From CAVYHJ01 sp963768165 [NCBI: uncultured bacterium] (lineage in GTDB: Bacteria; UBP4; UBA4092): a DNA stretch of 64,000 bases. Shown in pieces: positions 17,666 to 26,701 of this stretch. The notes below the pieces were generated by a model that worked only from the letters and a program-made list of their open reading frames with translations, had not been told where the DNA came from and made no database searches. The position numbers and the translations under genes were made by a program. Positions within the stretch are counted from its first letter, which is position 1, and each line of letters opens with the position of its first letter. The stretch is taken from the NCBI GenBank assembly GCA_963768165.1, contig CAVYHJ010000026.1, forward strand, positions 926,255 to 990,254, in the 5' to 3' direction.

Positions 17666-18814
17666 ATGCCATTAACCAATGAACAAATATTACGCTACAG
17701 CCGACATTTAATTATGCCGGAAGTTGGGTTGACCGGACAGGAAAAATTAGTGAATGCCAACGTTTTATTAATTGGTGCCGGTGGATTGGGTTCGCCCTTG
17801 GCAATGTATCTTTCCGCAGCAGGTATAGGGCATTTAGGGCTGGTAGATTTTGACAAAGTAGACCACACTAATCTGCACAGACAGGTGATTCATGGAACGG
17901 AAAATGTAGGGATGCTGAAAGTGGAATCGGCAAAACAACGGATCGCTTCCATTAATCCTAATGTGAAAGTGGATACTTATCCAACGGCGTTAACTTCTGA
18001 AAATATCATGGATATTATCAAAGATTACGATGTTGTGATTGACGGGACGGATAATTTCCCAACACGATATTTGGTCAATGATGCATGCGTGTTTACAAAA
18101 AAGCCGAATATTTACGGTTCGATATTCCGGTTTGAAGGACAAGCAACCGTATTTCATCCGGGTCAGGGACCTTGCTATCGCTGTTTGTATCCTGAACCAC
18201 CACCTCCGGGGGAAGTACCCAGTTGCGCGGAAGGCGGTGTGTTGGGAATTTTGCCGGGAATCGTGGGATTAATTCAAGCAACTGAATGTATCAAGCTGAT
18301 TATTGGACAGGGGAAATCACTGGTAGGACGGTTACTAATTTTCAATGCACTGGAAATGTCTTTCCGAGAAGTTCGATTGCGCCGACAAAAAAATTGTCCG
18401 GTATGCGGAGATAACCCGACAGTCACAAAGTTGATTAATTATCAAGAATTTTGTGGATTGGGACTCGGTCAAGAAGAGCATCAAGCCGCCTCAACCCAAT
18501 GGGATATTACGCCACAAGAATTAAAAGAAGCAATGACGAACGGTAAAAATGTTGTTCTGATAGATGTTCGGGAAAAAGAGGAATGGGATATTTGTCGAAT
18601 TCCTAGTGCCAAATTAATCCCCTTGAGTACACTCCCCCAACAAATGTCTGAATTAGATACCGCGGACGACATTATCCTTCATTGTCATCACGGGTCACGC
18701 AGTATGAAGGCCCTGCAATTTCTCAATAAAAGGGGATTTCAGAAATTAAAGAATTTACGTGGCGGGATTGACGCCTGGTCGGTGCAGGTGGATCCGTCTG
18801 TGCCTAGGTATTGA
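17666..18814 (+). CDS. moeB: MoeB/ThiF-type E1-like adenylyltransferase with C-terminal rhodanese domain
   Basis: The product has 382 aa. The ThiF/MoeB domain (~1-245) has the nucleotide loop IGAGGLGSPLA, the catalytic-Cys region VPSCAEGGVLG, and zinc CxxC pairs CYRC and CPVC. A rhodanese domain follows (~275-380) with the active-site loop HCHHGSRS (persulfide Cys). This MOCS3-like arrangement activates the C-terminal Gly-Gly of MoaD/ThiS-type sulfur carriers and supplies sulfur, for molybdopterin, thiamine or cysteine synthesis. No sulfur-carrier gene is visible nearby, so the pathway stays open. Confidence 0.88.
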   Translation: MPLTNEQILRYSRHLIMPEVGLTGQEKLVNANVLLIGAGGLGSPLAMYLSAAGIGHLGLVDFDKVDHTNLHRQVIHGTENVGMLKVESAKQRIASINPNVKVDTYPTALTSENIMDIIKDYDVVIDGTDNFPTRYLVNDACVFTKKPNIYGSIFRFEGQATVFHPGQGPCYRCLYPEPPPPGEVPSCAEGGVLGILPGIVGLIQATECIKLIIGQGKSLVGRLLIFNALEMSFREVRLRRQKNCPVCGDNPTVTKLINYQEFCGLGLGQEEHQAASTQWDITPQELKEAMTNGKNVVLIDVREKEEWDICRIPSAKLIPLSTLPQQMSELDTADDIILHCHHGSRSMKALQFLNKRGFQKLKNLRGGIDAWSVQVDPSVPRY

Positions 18815-19067
18815 GTGCTTTAAAGTACAAGAGGAAGTTTTAAGCTGAAGGGATACTGCCTTTTTTATCGGACTCTTCACATGGTAGATTTTAACCTTCT
18901 TACAAAGCTTTTTTCACCATAGGTTCCTTCGAGAGAATTATAAAGTATTCATTAAATATTTTAAAAGATAACTTTAAAAAAGTTTATTTTTTACAAATTT
19001 TCTCCTGCATTATATTATATCGTGTTTGACCGCAAGGCATGGGATGATTTAGTATCTCTAAGGTAAC

Positions 19068-19751
19068 ATGAAATTATCCGTCATCGTCCCGGTATATAAT
19101 GAAAAGCGTACCATCCGTCTAATTTTGGAAAAGGTTCGTAATGTTCCGATTCCCAAAGAAATCATCGTGGTGGACGGAATGTCCATTGACGGGACGCGGG
19201 AAATTCTAAAAGAAGAAGAATGCAGACCCGATACACGTGTTATTTATATGCCTCATCGCTGCGGGCGGGGATTGGCATTAAAAATCGGGATTGAGAATGT
19301 AAAAGGAGATATTATTATTTTTCAGGACGCGGATTTGGAACTTGACCCCGCCGATTATCCCGCTCTCATCCAACCGATTCAAGATGGGAAAGCAACGGTG
19401 GTTTTCGGTTCCCGGTTTCTTGGCAAATCCGATGCGTATATGAGTTTCCTGCAAAGAGCCGGAAATAAATTTCTTACCTCCCTGGTAAATTTTTTATACC
19501 GGTCGAACTTGACCGATGTGGAAACTTGTTATCAAGTTTTTCCCAAAGAGGCTTTGAAAGATATTATAATTAATGGTGATGAATTTAATTTTACAATTGA
19601 GTTAACAGTGAAATTATTAAAGAAAAAATACCCTGTGACCGAAATTCCCATAACTTATATTCCCCGGGGACGGGAGGAAGGGAAAAAAATACGGTGGCGG
19701 GATGGATTTGAATCCGTCTTCTCACTCATTAAATACCGTTTTCTGGATTGA
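19068..19751 (+). CDS. Glycosyltransferase family 2 (dolichol-phosphate-mannose-synthase-like)
   Basis: The product has 227 aa. A GT-A fold starts at residue 1 with LSVIVPVYNEKRTI. Next are the nucleotide-binding IIVVDGMSIDGT, the metal-binding FQDADLELDP, and the acceptor region VVFGSRFLG. The C-terminal ETCYQVFPKEAL and RWRDGF are typical of DPM1/GtrB-like polyprenyl-phosphate transferases that lack membrane helices. It would load a sugar on undecaprenyl phosphate at the cytoplasmic membrane. A DegT aminotransferase follows 6 bp later and an ArnT-like transferase lies 3 kb downstream. Confidence 0.82.
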   Translation: MKLSVIVPVYNEKRTIRLILEKVRNVPIPKEIIVVDGMSIDGTREILKEEECRPDTRVIYMPHRCGRGLALKIGIENVKGDIIIFQDADLELDPADYPALIQPIQDGKATVVFGSRFLGKSDAYMSFLQRAGNKFLTSLVNFLYRSNLTDVETCYQVFPKEALKDIIINGDEFNFTIELTVKLLKKKYPVTEIPITYIPRGREEGKKIRWRDGFESVFSLIKYRFLD

Positions 19752-19757
19752 TATATT

Positions 19758-20864
19758 ATGAAAATTTCATTTATTGATTTATCTTCGCAATATCACAAAT
19801 TAAAACGAGAGATTGACAGCGCCATTCTTCAAGTCGTTTCCAGCGGGCAGTATGTTTTGGGTACTCATGTCCGCGGGCTGGAAAATGAATTCGTCCGCTA
19901 TCACCGGACAAAATATGCTGTCGGTCTGGCATCGGGAACAGACGCGATTTTACTTTCTCTACGCGCCTGTGGAATCGGACCGGGAGACGAAGTCATCGTC
20001 CCTGCATTTACTTTTATCTCGACTGCCAGCATGGTCTGTTATGCAGGAGCAAAACCGGTTTTTGCGGACATTAATCCAGTAACATTTACTCTGACAGCCG
20101 ATACGATTGAATCCGCTCTCACGAAGAAAACCAAAGCCGTCATTGTGGTTCATCTCTATGGACAAATGGTCGATATGAATCCGATTCTCCAGTTATGTAA
20201 AAGGAAAAATCTGATACTCATTGAAGACGTTGCTCAAGCCACCGGTGCGGAATATCACGGGAAAAAAGCCGGTACGTTTGGAAAAACTGCATGTTTCAGT
20301 TTTTATCCCACTAAAACTCTCGGTGGAGCAGGCGACGGTGGGATGGTCATTACGTCAAACTCCAAAATCGAAAAAAATCTCCGTCAATTGCGGGATCACG
20401 GCCAATCCAGTAAATATCGTTTCGATCAATTGGGTTATAACAGCCGGTTGGATGAGATTCAAGCGACGGTCTTGCGAATTAAATTTCACCATCTGGACCA
20501 ATGGATTAATAAACGCAGAAACCTTGCTAAGTTATATATTGCTAATTTAAAAAATATTTCCGAAATTATCTGTCCTATTGAAATGTCCGGTACTCAACAC
20601 GCTTACCATCTCTTTACGATTCGCGCGAAAAAGCGCGATAAACTGAGGGAATTTCTGCAAAAGGAAGGGATTGGTACAGGGGTCCATTACCCTTCTCCTT
20701 TACATACTCAGAAAGCATTTTCCCTTCTGGGATACAAGTCCAGCGATTTCCCCTATAGCCAATTCGCCGCAAAAGAGGTATTATCGTTACCTATGTATCC
20801 GGAAATGCCGGAATCGCATATTGACATCGTGAGCAAGAAAATCCGAAAATTTTATCGAAAATAG
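19758..20864 (+). CDS. DegT/DnrJ/EryC1/StrS-family PLP sugar aminotransferase
   Basis: The product has 368 aa. The N-terminus FIDLSSQYHKLKREI is the typical entry of nucleotide-sugar aminotransferases. PLP-site residues include SGTDAILLSL, EDVAQATGAEYHGK and the Schiff-base Lys in FYPTKTLGGAGDGGM. It transaminates a keto group on a UDP- or dTDP-sugar using glutamate. Candidate roles are GnnB-like (3-amino-GlcNAc for lipid A, partner of the Gfo/Idh gene at 9145), ArnB/WbpE-like, or O-antigen sugar synthesis. It is coupled to the GT2 gene before it. Confidence 0.85.
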   Translation: MKISFIDLSSQYHKLKREIDSAILQVVSSGQYVLGTHVRGLENEFVRYHRTKYAVGLASGTDAILLSLRACGIGPGDEVIVPAFTFISTASMVCYAGAKPVFADINPVTFTLTADTIESALTKKTKAVIVVHLYGQMVDMNPILQLCKRKNLILIEDVAQATGAEYHGKKAGTFGKTACFSFYPTKTLGGAGDGGMVITSNSKIEKNLRQLRDHGQSSKYRFDQLGYNSRLDEIQATVLRIKFHHLDQWINKRRNLAKLYIANLKNISEIICPIEMSGTQHAYHLFTIRAKKRDKLREFLQKEGIGTGVHYPSPLHTQKAFSLLGYKSSDFPYSQFAAKEVLSLPMYPEMPESHIDIVSKKIRKFYRK

Positions 20865-20915
20865 TCGTTGACAGTAGATGTATCCTCTGATAATCTACTT
20901 AAAAAAGGAGACCTT

Positions 20916-21200
20916 ATGGCGGCACCAATACCCGAATTTGGAGAACAAGTCTCTGAATTTGCCCAGAATATTGTCAGGTTTTTCTATATTGTCATTGCCC
21001 TCATTTGTATGGGAATCGTTTGGGGGGTGTGGGCCAGGTTAAAAGGAGACATCCGTCAAGGGGGATATGCCCAGGTAGCTTTTACAATTTTGAAACTAGC
21101 GGTTGTGATATTAATCGGTTATTACCTAGTACAATATGGTAAAGATTCGGGATTTTTTAATGAAATCGCCAAAACATTTCATGCAGGTGCCCGTACGTAA
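20916..21200 (+). CDS. Small two-helix membrane protein, unrecognised
   Basis: The product has 94 aa. The ATG at 20916 is preceded by AAAAAAGGAGACC, so the longer frame from 20868 is rejected. Two hydrophobic helices are visible (~18-40, FFYIVIALICMGIVWGVW; ~52-72, ILKLAVVILIGYYLVQY) separated by a basic loop. No family is recognised. It follows the aminotransferase and precedes the phosphatase on the same strand. Confidence 0.6.
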   Translation: MAAPIPEFGEQVSEFAQNIVRFFYIVIALICMGIVWGVWARLKGDIRQGGYAQVAFTILKLAVVILIGYYLVQYGKDSGFFNEIAKTFHAGART

Positions 21201-21229
21201 CAAATAAAATTTTCCATAAGAATACTTTT

Positions 21230-22489
21230 ATGAAAAAGCTTCTCAATCCAATCATTCCATGTCTTTTGATGTCCATGGGAATTTGTTGCCTTGTATTTTT
21301 TTTACCTGTTTTATGTTTTGGGCAAATACCCACTCAAGGGCCTTCCATTAACCTTGTCACACCAGATTCCGTTACTATTGTCTGGCGAACTGCAGAACCG
21401 GCATCGGGAAGTATTGAATTGACCGATAGATATGGAAAAATTATCTCACTGACCAAAGAAAATCAATCAAAACCTTCCTTGAAACATCAAGTGACGATAA
21501 AAAATTTATTACCGGAAATGCAGTACGGCTATACAGTGATCTCTGATTGCTCTTCGGGCTGGTTTAGAAGTGAATGGATTTCTTTTTCCACTGCGGTAAA
21601 ACAAAATACTTCCTTTCGTTTTGCTTCTTTGTCGGATTGCCGCGGAAATGAAAATGGGGTGAATGTAAAAGTCTTATCCAAAATCATAGAGAAAGTATCT
21701 GCTACAAATCCAAAACTTATTGTTTTTGAAGGAGATTTAATTAACGGAGTTTGTGAAATCCCCCAGGCGTTAATTCAATATGACCAATGGAAAAAAGTCC
21801 TTCAACCTTATTGGCAATCCGCCCCTGTTTATCCCGGTGTCGGGAATCACGAAAACAGTGTCAAAGTAGATGGCAGACAATACGGAGAAAAAGTCTTCGC
21901 AGAAGAATTTTGTGTTCCTCAAAACGGCCCGAAATCGTATAAAGGTGTGGCATACTCGTTTGATTATGGTAACAGTCATTTTATTTCGCTGGATTCCAAT
22001 GACCGATCCGACAATTTTAAATACAACAACCGCTTTAGCCCGGAACAACTGGAATGGTTGGAAAAAGATTTGGCATCCACCCATCAATTGCATCGGTTTA
22101 TTTGTCTGCATGATCCCGCCTATCCCAGCGGTGTTCATATCGACGGTTCCTTGGATCAACATCCCCAAGACCGGGACAAATTTTTACAAATTTGTGATCA
22201 ATATAACGTGGATATCCTGTTCTGTGGACATGAACATAATTATGACCGTAAAAACTTGGACAGTAAATTAAATCCCATTTTGCATCACACCCTCTATCAG
22301 GTCAAAAATGGGACTTGCGGCGCGCCGATCTATACCAAAAGAGAGGCAAAAAAAATTGACGAAAGGAATCAATTCGCTTACGCCGAAGTATACAACTTTA
22401 CTATCATTGATGTAGCTGGGCCAAAAGTGACAGTCACGGCTTACGACGTGGACGGAAAACAAATAGACCAATTCTCTTATCAGAAATAA
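21230..22489 (+). CDS. Secreted purple-acid-phosphatase-like metallophosphoesterase
   Basis: The product has 419 aa with a signal peptide (~1-32), then a fibronectin-like PAP N-terminal domain (~35-125; INLVTPDSVTIVWRT, TIKNLLPEMQYGY). The calcineurin-like phosphoesterase domain follows (~130-400). Metal-site motifs are LSDCRGN, FEGDLINGV (GDx), VGNHEN (GNHE), CLHDPAYP and FCGHEHNYDR (GHxH). It would release phosphate from esters in the periplasm or outside the cell. The first metal motif reads SDCRGN rather than the common GDxG form, so its activity deserves care. Confidence 0.83.
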   Translation: MKKLLNPIIPCLLMSMGICCLVFFLPVLCFGQIPTQGPSINLVTPDSVTIVWRTAEPASGSIELTDRYGKIISLTKENQSKPSLKHQVTIKNLLPEMQYGYTVISDCSSGWFRSEWISFSTAVKQNTSFRFASLSDCRGNENGVNVKVLSKIIEKVSATNPKLIVFEGDLINGVCEIPQALIQYDQWKKVLQPYWQSAPVYPGVGNHENSVKVDGRQYGEKVFAEEFCVPQNGPKSYKGVAYSFDYGNSHFISLDSNDRSDNFKYNNRFSPEQLEWLEKDLASTHQLHRFICLHDPAYPSGVHIDGSLDQHPQDRDKFLQICDQYNVDILFCGHEHNYDRKNLDSKLNPILHHTLYQVKNGTCGAPIYTKREAKKIDERNQFAYAEVYNFTIIDVAGPKVTVTAYDVDGKQIDQFSYQK

Positions 22490-22519
22490 AATATTTTCCT
22501 TACAGTCTCCCGTCGATCG

Positions 22520-24364
22520 TCAATCCGGGATTTGTTCCATTGCACCCAAATGACTCTGAGCATCACGTAACTCTTCTTCTTTTTCCTTTTCATTCGATGC
22601 TCTCCCTGCCTTATCCTGATAATATACCGCCAGATTCTTATGCGCGGCTTTCAACAAAGAATAATCTACTTTTATAGGTTTACTTTTGAGCATTTCATAA
22701 GCACTTAACATCTTTTCCCATTCTTCTCGCGCTTTATCATACCGGCTATCAACATAAAAAGATTTTCCATAATCCAGGTAAATTTGCTGCAGAATATAGA
22801 AATCTTGCGAACCGGGAGGATATTTCTCCAATGCTTTGCAAAAATGAAATTGTGCCTTATCCAAATCCTGGTGATCATATTTTCCCGTCGCCTCGACTTG
22901 TTGCGTAACTCTACTCAAATAAGTACTCCCGTATCCCCAATCGTCTTCCGCCGGATTAAAATCCTGTTTGACATGATACCAATCCATAAATCCGAACATA
23001 AATAATAAGACAAAAGAAAAGGCAAATATCCATTTGTACCGGGATTGAAATGTATAGTATATTCCACCCACCGCACTTAAAATGAAAAACGGTAAAATAG
23101 GAACACGATACCGCGACCCCACAAAAAAGAATATCACCGATAATGAATAACAAATAGTATACGCAAGTATCACCCTCCCCTCTCTCGATTTACTCAAAGC
23201 AACAAATCCTATCAATCCCAACGGCAACAGGATATAAAAATTCAAAAATAATAATCCAATCCTCAAAACCCAACTTTGTTCCGCCATAAAATAAATATTT
23301 TTATTATCCTGAATCTCATACCCGTCAAAAAATAAAACTGTTTTCTTTAATAAGAGATAGATCCAATCCATCGGGTTTGATTTTATCCAATCCCACGATT
23401 TCCGATACCAATAGCTGGAAATTTCAGATGGTTTTATTTCTTTTCGAGCAGTTTCATCCTGCATTTTCCGCTGGGAATAATATTCCACCGAATCCCGGTA
23501 ATGTCCCGTATAATCGTATCGTTTATCGGTTTTCGCCGAATGGCCGTCCGCACTTGGTTTATTCCCCATATAAAAATTAATTCCGCCTTCATATGAAATC
23601 AAAACAAAATCGTGTCCCCGAATTGCGTTTATCGCGGTCACCGGCAGAATCGGCATCAACGTCCCCAAGGCAAGAACTAATCCGCAAAGGATTCTCTTTT
23701 TAAATTCCCAATAGTTCCGTAAATCAAAAAGATAAAGAAAAAATAGAACCGGCATGAATAAAAGAATATTGGGACGGGTAATCGCTGCCAATCCGAAAGC
23801 TACTCCAACGATGAAATGTCTCCCAATTCCTTTTTGTTCTCTAACGGTTTTGAATAACAAGAAAAAGGCCGATAACGTCACAAAAACGAAGAAACTTTCA
23901 ATCAACAGTTCCCCATTGTAATAAATCAACACCGGGTAAAATGCCATCACCAAGCCTGCCAGTAACCCAACCCGTGGGTTAAATATCCTTTCCCCTATCC
24001 AATAAAGTAATACACAAGAAAATGCCCCCAAAATCATTTGGATTAATTTAAAGATTGGAGGGCGGTCGCCGAATAAAAAATACTGCACCCCTAAAAACCA
24101 GGGATACATAGGCCCTTTATAATAGACCCCGCTATCCACAAAACTCGATTCATTTCCCAAAGAAAAATATTTCGCCCATTCCACATGGTATTGCTCATCC
24201 AAATAAGGAATGTCAAAAAAGGGTGTATGGGATTGTTCCAATAAATAGATTAATCGCACAAGTAACGCAACTAAAAAAATTATCCGTATTGGAGATAATT
24301 TTTTAGAAAATAGCGCCGTCTGCGAAGATGCCGGCTTGTTATCGATGGATGTTTTTTGGTTCAC
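22520..24364 (-). CDS. ArnT-like (GT39/83-type) polyprenyl-phosphate glycosyltransferase with TPR-like tail
   Basis: The product has 614 aa and starts at GTG. About ten to twelve hydrophobic segments fill residues ~30-460. The first periplasmic loop holds PYLDEQYHVEWAKYF, where the DE pair matches the catalytic acidic motif of ArnT/PMT enzymes. Further on is ITRPNILLFMPVLF. The C-terminal ~140 residues are soluble and helical (FCKALEKYPPGSQDFYIL, YDKAREEWEKML), resembling TPR units. It would transfer a sugar from undecaprenyl phosphate to lipid A, protein or glycan outside the membrane. It converges on the phosphatase gene and faces away from the cupredoxin genes. Confidence 0.78.
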   Translation of the reverse strand: MNQKTSIDNKPASSQTALFSKKLSPIRIIFLVALLVRLIYLLEQSHTPFFDIPYLDEQYHVEWAKYFSLGNESSFVDSGVYYKGPMYPWFLGVQYFLFGDRPPIFKLIQMILGAFSCVLLYWIGERIFNPRVGLLAGLVMAFYPVLIYYNGELLIESFFVFVTLSAFFLLFKTVREQKGIGRHFIVGVAFGLAAITRPNILLFMPVLFFLYLFDLRNYWEFKKRILCGLVLALGTLMPILPVTAINAIRGHDFVLISYEGGINFYMGNKPSADGHSAKTDKRYDYTGHYRDSVEYYSQRKMQDETARKEIKPSEISSYWYRKSWDWIKSNPMDWIYLLLKKTVLFFDGYEIQDNKNIYFMAEQSWVLRIGLLFLNFYILLPLGLIGFVALSKSREGRVILAYTICYSLSVIFFFVGSRYRVPILPFFILSAVGGIYYTFQSRYKWIFAFSFVLLFMFGFMDWYHVKQDFNPAEDDWGYGSTYLSRVTQQVEATGKYDHQDLDKAQFHFCKALEKYPPGSQDFYILQQIYLDYGKSFYVDSRYDKAREEWEKMLSAYEMLKSKPIKVDYSLLKAAHKNLAVYYQDKAGRASNEKEKEEELRDAQSHLGAMEQIPD

Positions 24365-24524
24365 ACGGGCTAATATACCCCAGTTGGAGAGGAAGGGTCA
24401 ATCTCAGCGGATATATTTTGTCAGCCTTGGGAACTTTATTTAATATGACTTTGTTAAAATATTGAAGGTCAGTTTTGTAACTCATTTTTTTAGAATTTTT
24501 AATTAGAAAGGGGTGAAATATAAT

Positions 24525-25145
24525 ATGTTTAAAAGTCTTCTCTTGCTATCTCTGGTCATGATTTTAGCCATTCCCGTCTGTGTTCAGGCATTTCCTATTA
24601 GCGGTTTGATGGTTGCCAATTCCATGACATTTACCACATTCACGGTAACTATTGTTTCCGGCGCTGCTGGAATGGGTGCTGGTGCCTATAGTCCTGACAC
24701 CATTACTTTGGCCAATTCCAACGATTCGGTTATATGGCACAATATTGATACCGGTATCCCTCATTCAGCAACTTGTGGAAGTGGTAGTCCTTGTGGAATG
24801 TGGGATACAGGTCAATTCACCGGTTCTGGATTTTCAGCGACATTTGGTGCCAGTAGTTTCGCTTTGGGAACAACCGGCTATTATTGTAAGGTTCATGGGT
24901 ATCCTGCCATGTATGGTGGGGTCATTAAAACTCTAACAGCGGTCGAAAATTGGGACAAAATGTCTCTGGCGGAAAGAGAAAAAGCTTCAGAGTCAAACCC
25001 GATTAAAAGTGCTTTTGGGTTGATTTTTGTTCCTCCCAATGATTCTGCTTCAACAAAAGCTGTATCCACAAATGCTGTACAGCAAAACAAAGAGGATTTC
25101 AAAGTAACCAATGCAGCCAATTCTCAGGTCGGTATGGTACAATAA
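24525..25145 (+). CDS. Secreted cupredoxin-like (plastocyanin-type) copper protein 1
   Basis: The product has 206 aa. The ATG at 24525 has AAAGGGG upstream; an in-frame GTG four codons earlier overlaps that site. The signal peptide ends at VCVQA. The cupredoxin core (~50-140) has all four type-1 copper ligands: the His in PHSATCG, then Cys-x2-His-x4-Met in YYCKVHGYPAM. An inserted GSGSPCG supplies a Cys pair. The ~60-residue tail is polar and shared with the next gene. It is probably a periplasmic electron carrier or copper binder. First of three tandem paralogues. Confidence 0.85.
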   Translation: MFKSLLLLSLVMILAIPVCVQAFPISGLMVANSMTFTTFTVTIVSGAAGMGAGAYSPDTITLANSNDSVIWHNIDTGIPHSATCGSGSPCGMWDTGQFTGSGFSATFGASSFALGTTGYYCKVHGYPAMYGGVIKTLTAVENWDKMSLAEREKASESNPIKSAFGLIFVPPNDSASTKAVSTNAVQQNKEDFKVTNAANSQVGMVQ

Positions 25146-25156
25146 AGTGCAAGAAC

Positions 25157-25190
25157 GTTACAATCTAACCATTGTAACTTTCTCTTTTCC
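25157..25190 (+). terminator. Hairpin between cupredoxin genes 1 and 2
   Basis: GTTACAAT (25157-25164) pairs with ATTGTAAC (25171-25178) around a 6-nt loop, and the run TTTCTCTTTTC follows. It is a weak intrinsic-terminator or processing hairpin that could set different expression of the two paralogues. Confidence 0.5.
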
Positions 25191-25214
25191 TATGAAAGGG
25201 GAGAAAAAAACTTT

Positions 25215-25844
25215 ATGAAAAAGCTTTTTAAATCTGTTGCCAAAACGGTTCTCAGTATAATAATTTTGGGTACTCCTGTTTTGACTCAAGCTTTCCCTCT
25301 CAATGGGTTAATGGTCGCCAATTCCATGACCTTTACCACATTTACCATAACTATTGTTTCTGGTGCCGCTGGTAAAGGTTCCAATGCTTATAGTCCGGAT
25401 ACTATTACTTTAACGAGTTCCGCCGATTCGGTTATTTGGCACAATGCTGATACCTTCCATCATACAGCAACTTGTGGTAGTGGCAGTCCTTGTGGAATGT
25501 GGAGTACGGGTACAGTATCCGGTTCTGCATTTTCGGCACGATTTGGTGCCAGTAGTTTCGCTCTTGGAACAACCGGCTATTATTGTGTGGTTCATGGGTA
25601 CCCTTCCATGTATGGTGGGATTATCAAAAAAACAGTATCGGTTGAAGATTGGGAGAAAATGTCTTCAGCGGATAAAGAAAAAGCTTTAGAGGTACACCCG
25701 ATTAAAAATGCTTTTGGGTTGATTTTTGTTCCTCCGAATGACTCTGCTGCAACAAAATCTATAGCCATAAATGCCGTTCAGCAAAATAAAGATGCTATAA
25801 AAGTAAGTAGTACAACCGTTTCTCCGGTCGGTTCGTCACAATAA
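25215..25844 (+). CDS. Secreted cupredoxin-like copper protein 2 (tandem paralogue)
   Basis: The product has 209 aa, closely similar to gene 1 along its whole length; the segment GLMVANSMTFTTFT is identical. GGGGAG precedes the ATG. The copper ligands are kept: His in HHTATCG and YYCVVHGYPSM. The Cys-containing GSGSPCGMW is also kept. It ends with the same FGLIFVPPNDSA tail. Most differences lie in surface positions and the C-terminal tail, as expected after a tandem duplication. It lies 70 bp after gene 1. Confidence 0.85.
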   Translation: MKKLFKSVAKTVLSIIILGTPVLTQAFPLNGLMVANSMTFTTFTITIVSGAAGKGSNAYSPDTITLTSSADSVIWHNADTFHHTATCGSGSPCGMWSTGTVSGSAFSARFGASSFALGTTGYYCVVHGYPSMYGGIIKKTVSVEDWEKMSSADKEKALEVHPIKNAFGLIFVPPNDSAATKSIAINAVQQNKDAIKVSSTTVSPVGSSQ

Positions 25845-25850
25845 AAATCA

Positions 25851-25891
25851 GGGCATTATAACAAACATTGTTTTGTCGTAATGCCCTTTTT
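25851..25891 (+). terminator. Rho-independent terminator after cupredoxin gene 2
   Basis: GGGCATTA (25851-25858) pairs with TAATGCCC (25879-25886). The inner ACAAA/TTTGT pairs extend the stem across a two-base mismatch, and TTTTT follows directly. It sits 6 bp after the gene 2 stop codon. Confidence 0.8.
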
Positions 25892-25907
25892 GTAGTAAAC
25901 TATAAGC

Positions 25908-26543
25908 GTGAAATCGTACCGTCGTTTTAAACCAAAAAAGTTGAACTGCGCAAGCTTTATTACAATTCTATTAACGTTTACGGTTTTATCCGCCCATAGC
26001 ATGGGACAGTCAGCGTGCTTGTCTAAAATTCTCATCGCCAGCGTATATAACAATTATTCCTGTTATACTATCGAAATTGTAGTGAATACAGGTATGTGTC
26101 ATTTCAGTCCAGACACGATTTTCATTCATTCCAAAGATACCATCTATTGGAAAAATACCTGCGGTAGTTCCAATACGGTACTTTCCGATAATAAAACTCT
26201 CCGCGGTAACTTGGATATCGGAACTTTAGATTCGGGAGAGACTTCCCGTCCTTTTACAGATTTCGCCGAAGGGACTGCTTCCTTCTATATTAAAAGTCAC
26301 GGAAAATCCTATTACGGGGTCATTATCGTATTACCGATTCCCGCCAGTGCCAATCAATGGGAAATCTTCTCTAAAGAAGATATCATTGAAAACCATTCAT
26401 CCGTATCTATGGGTGATGGCCCTTCTGAGACAGTTTCAGTTCCACAGGATTCTCCCCTGGCATCCAAAAAATCGGATTCTAAATCGACGCTCCAATTCGA
26501 CGGTTCCATCCAAATCTCCGGCCAATTCCGACATCAAAATTAA
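25908..26543 (+). CDS. Degenerate cupredoxin-like paralogue 3 without copper ligands
   Basis: The product has 211 aa, start GTG. It has a basic N-terminus and a hydrophobic signal-like stretch. It follows the same outline as genes 1 and 2: FSPDTIFIHSKDTIYWKN matches YSPDTITL...SVIWHN, and FYIKSHGKSYYGVIIVL matches YYCKVHGYPAMYGGVIK. The first His is replaced (NTVLS for PHSAT). The ligand Cys is Ile and the Met is Tyr, so a type-1 copper site is impossible. The tail is Ser-rich and different. Its own start lies just after the terminator of gene 2. It could be a scaffold, a chaperone partner or a decaying copy. Confidence 0.72.
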   Translation: MKSYRRFKPKKLNCASFITILLTFTVLSAHSMGQSACLSKILIASVYNNYSCYTIEIVVNTGMCHFSPDTIFIHSKDTIYWKNTCGSSNTVLSDNKTLRGNLDIGTLDSGETSRPFTDFAEGTASFYIKSHGKSYYGVIIVLPIPASANQWEIFSKEDIIENHSSVSMGDGPSETVSVPQDSPLASKKSDSKSTLQFDGSIQISGQFRHQN

Positions 26544-26646
26544 CCGTCTTTAACCTAATTCTAACAAATACTACTTATCTCTCATAAAACCAGTTATTGA
26601 TAAATTTTAAAGCGCTATAGAATTAATAAGTTCGTTACGGTATTGG

Positions 26647-26673
26647 AGCGGAATTGAAAATTTCAATTCCGCT
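26647..26673. terminator. Perfect 13-bp palindromic hairpin between convergent genes
   Basis: AGCGGAATTGAAA and its exact reverse complement are separated by one base (26647-26659, 26661-26673). The hairpin lies between the stop of the third cupredoxin (+) and the stop of panC (-), the place for a bidirectional terminator. There is no clear U-run on either strand. Confidence 0.55.
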
Positions 26674-26701
26674 TGTAGTCCATATCAAAATAGGGTGGAA
26701 A

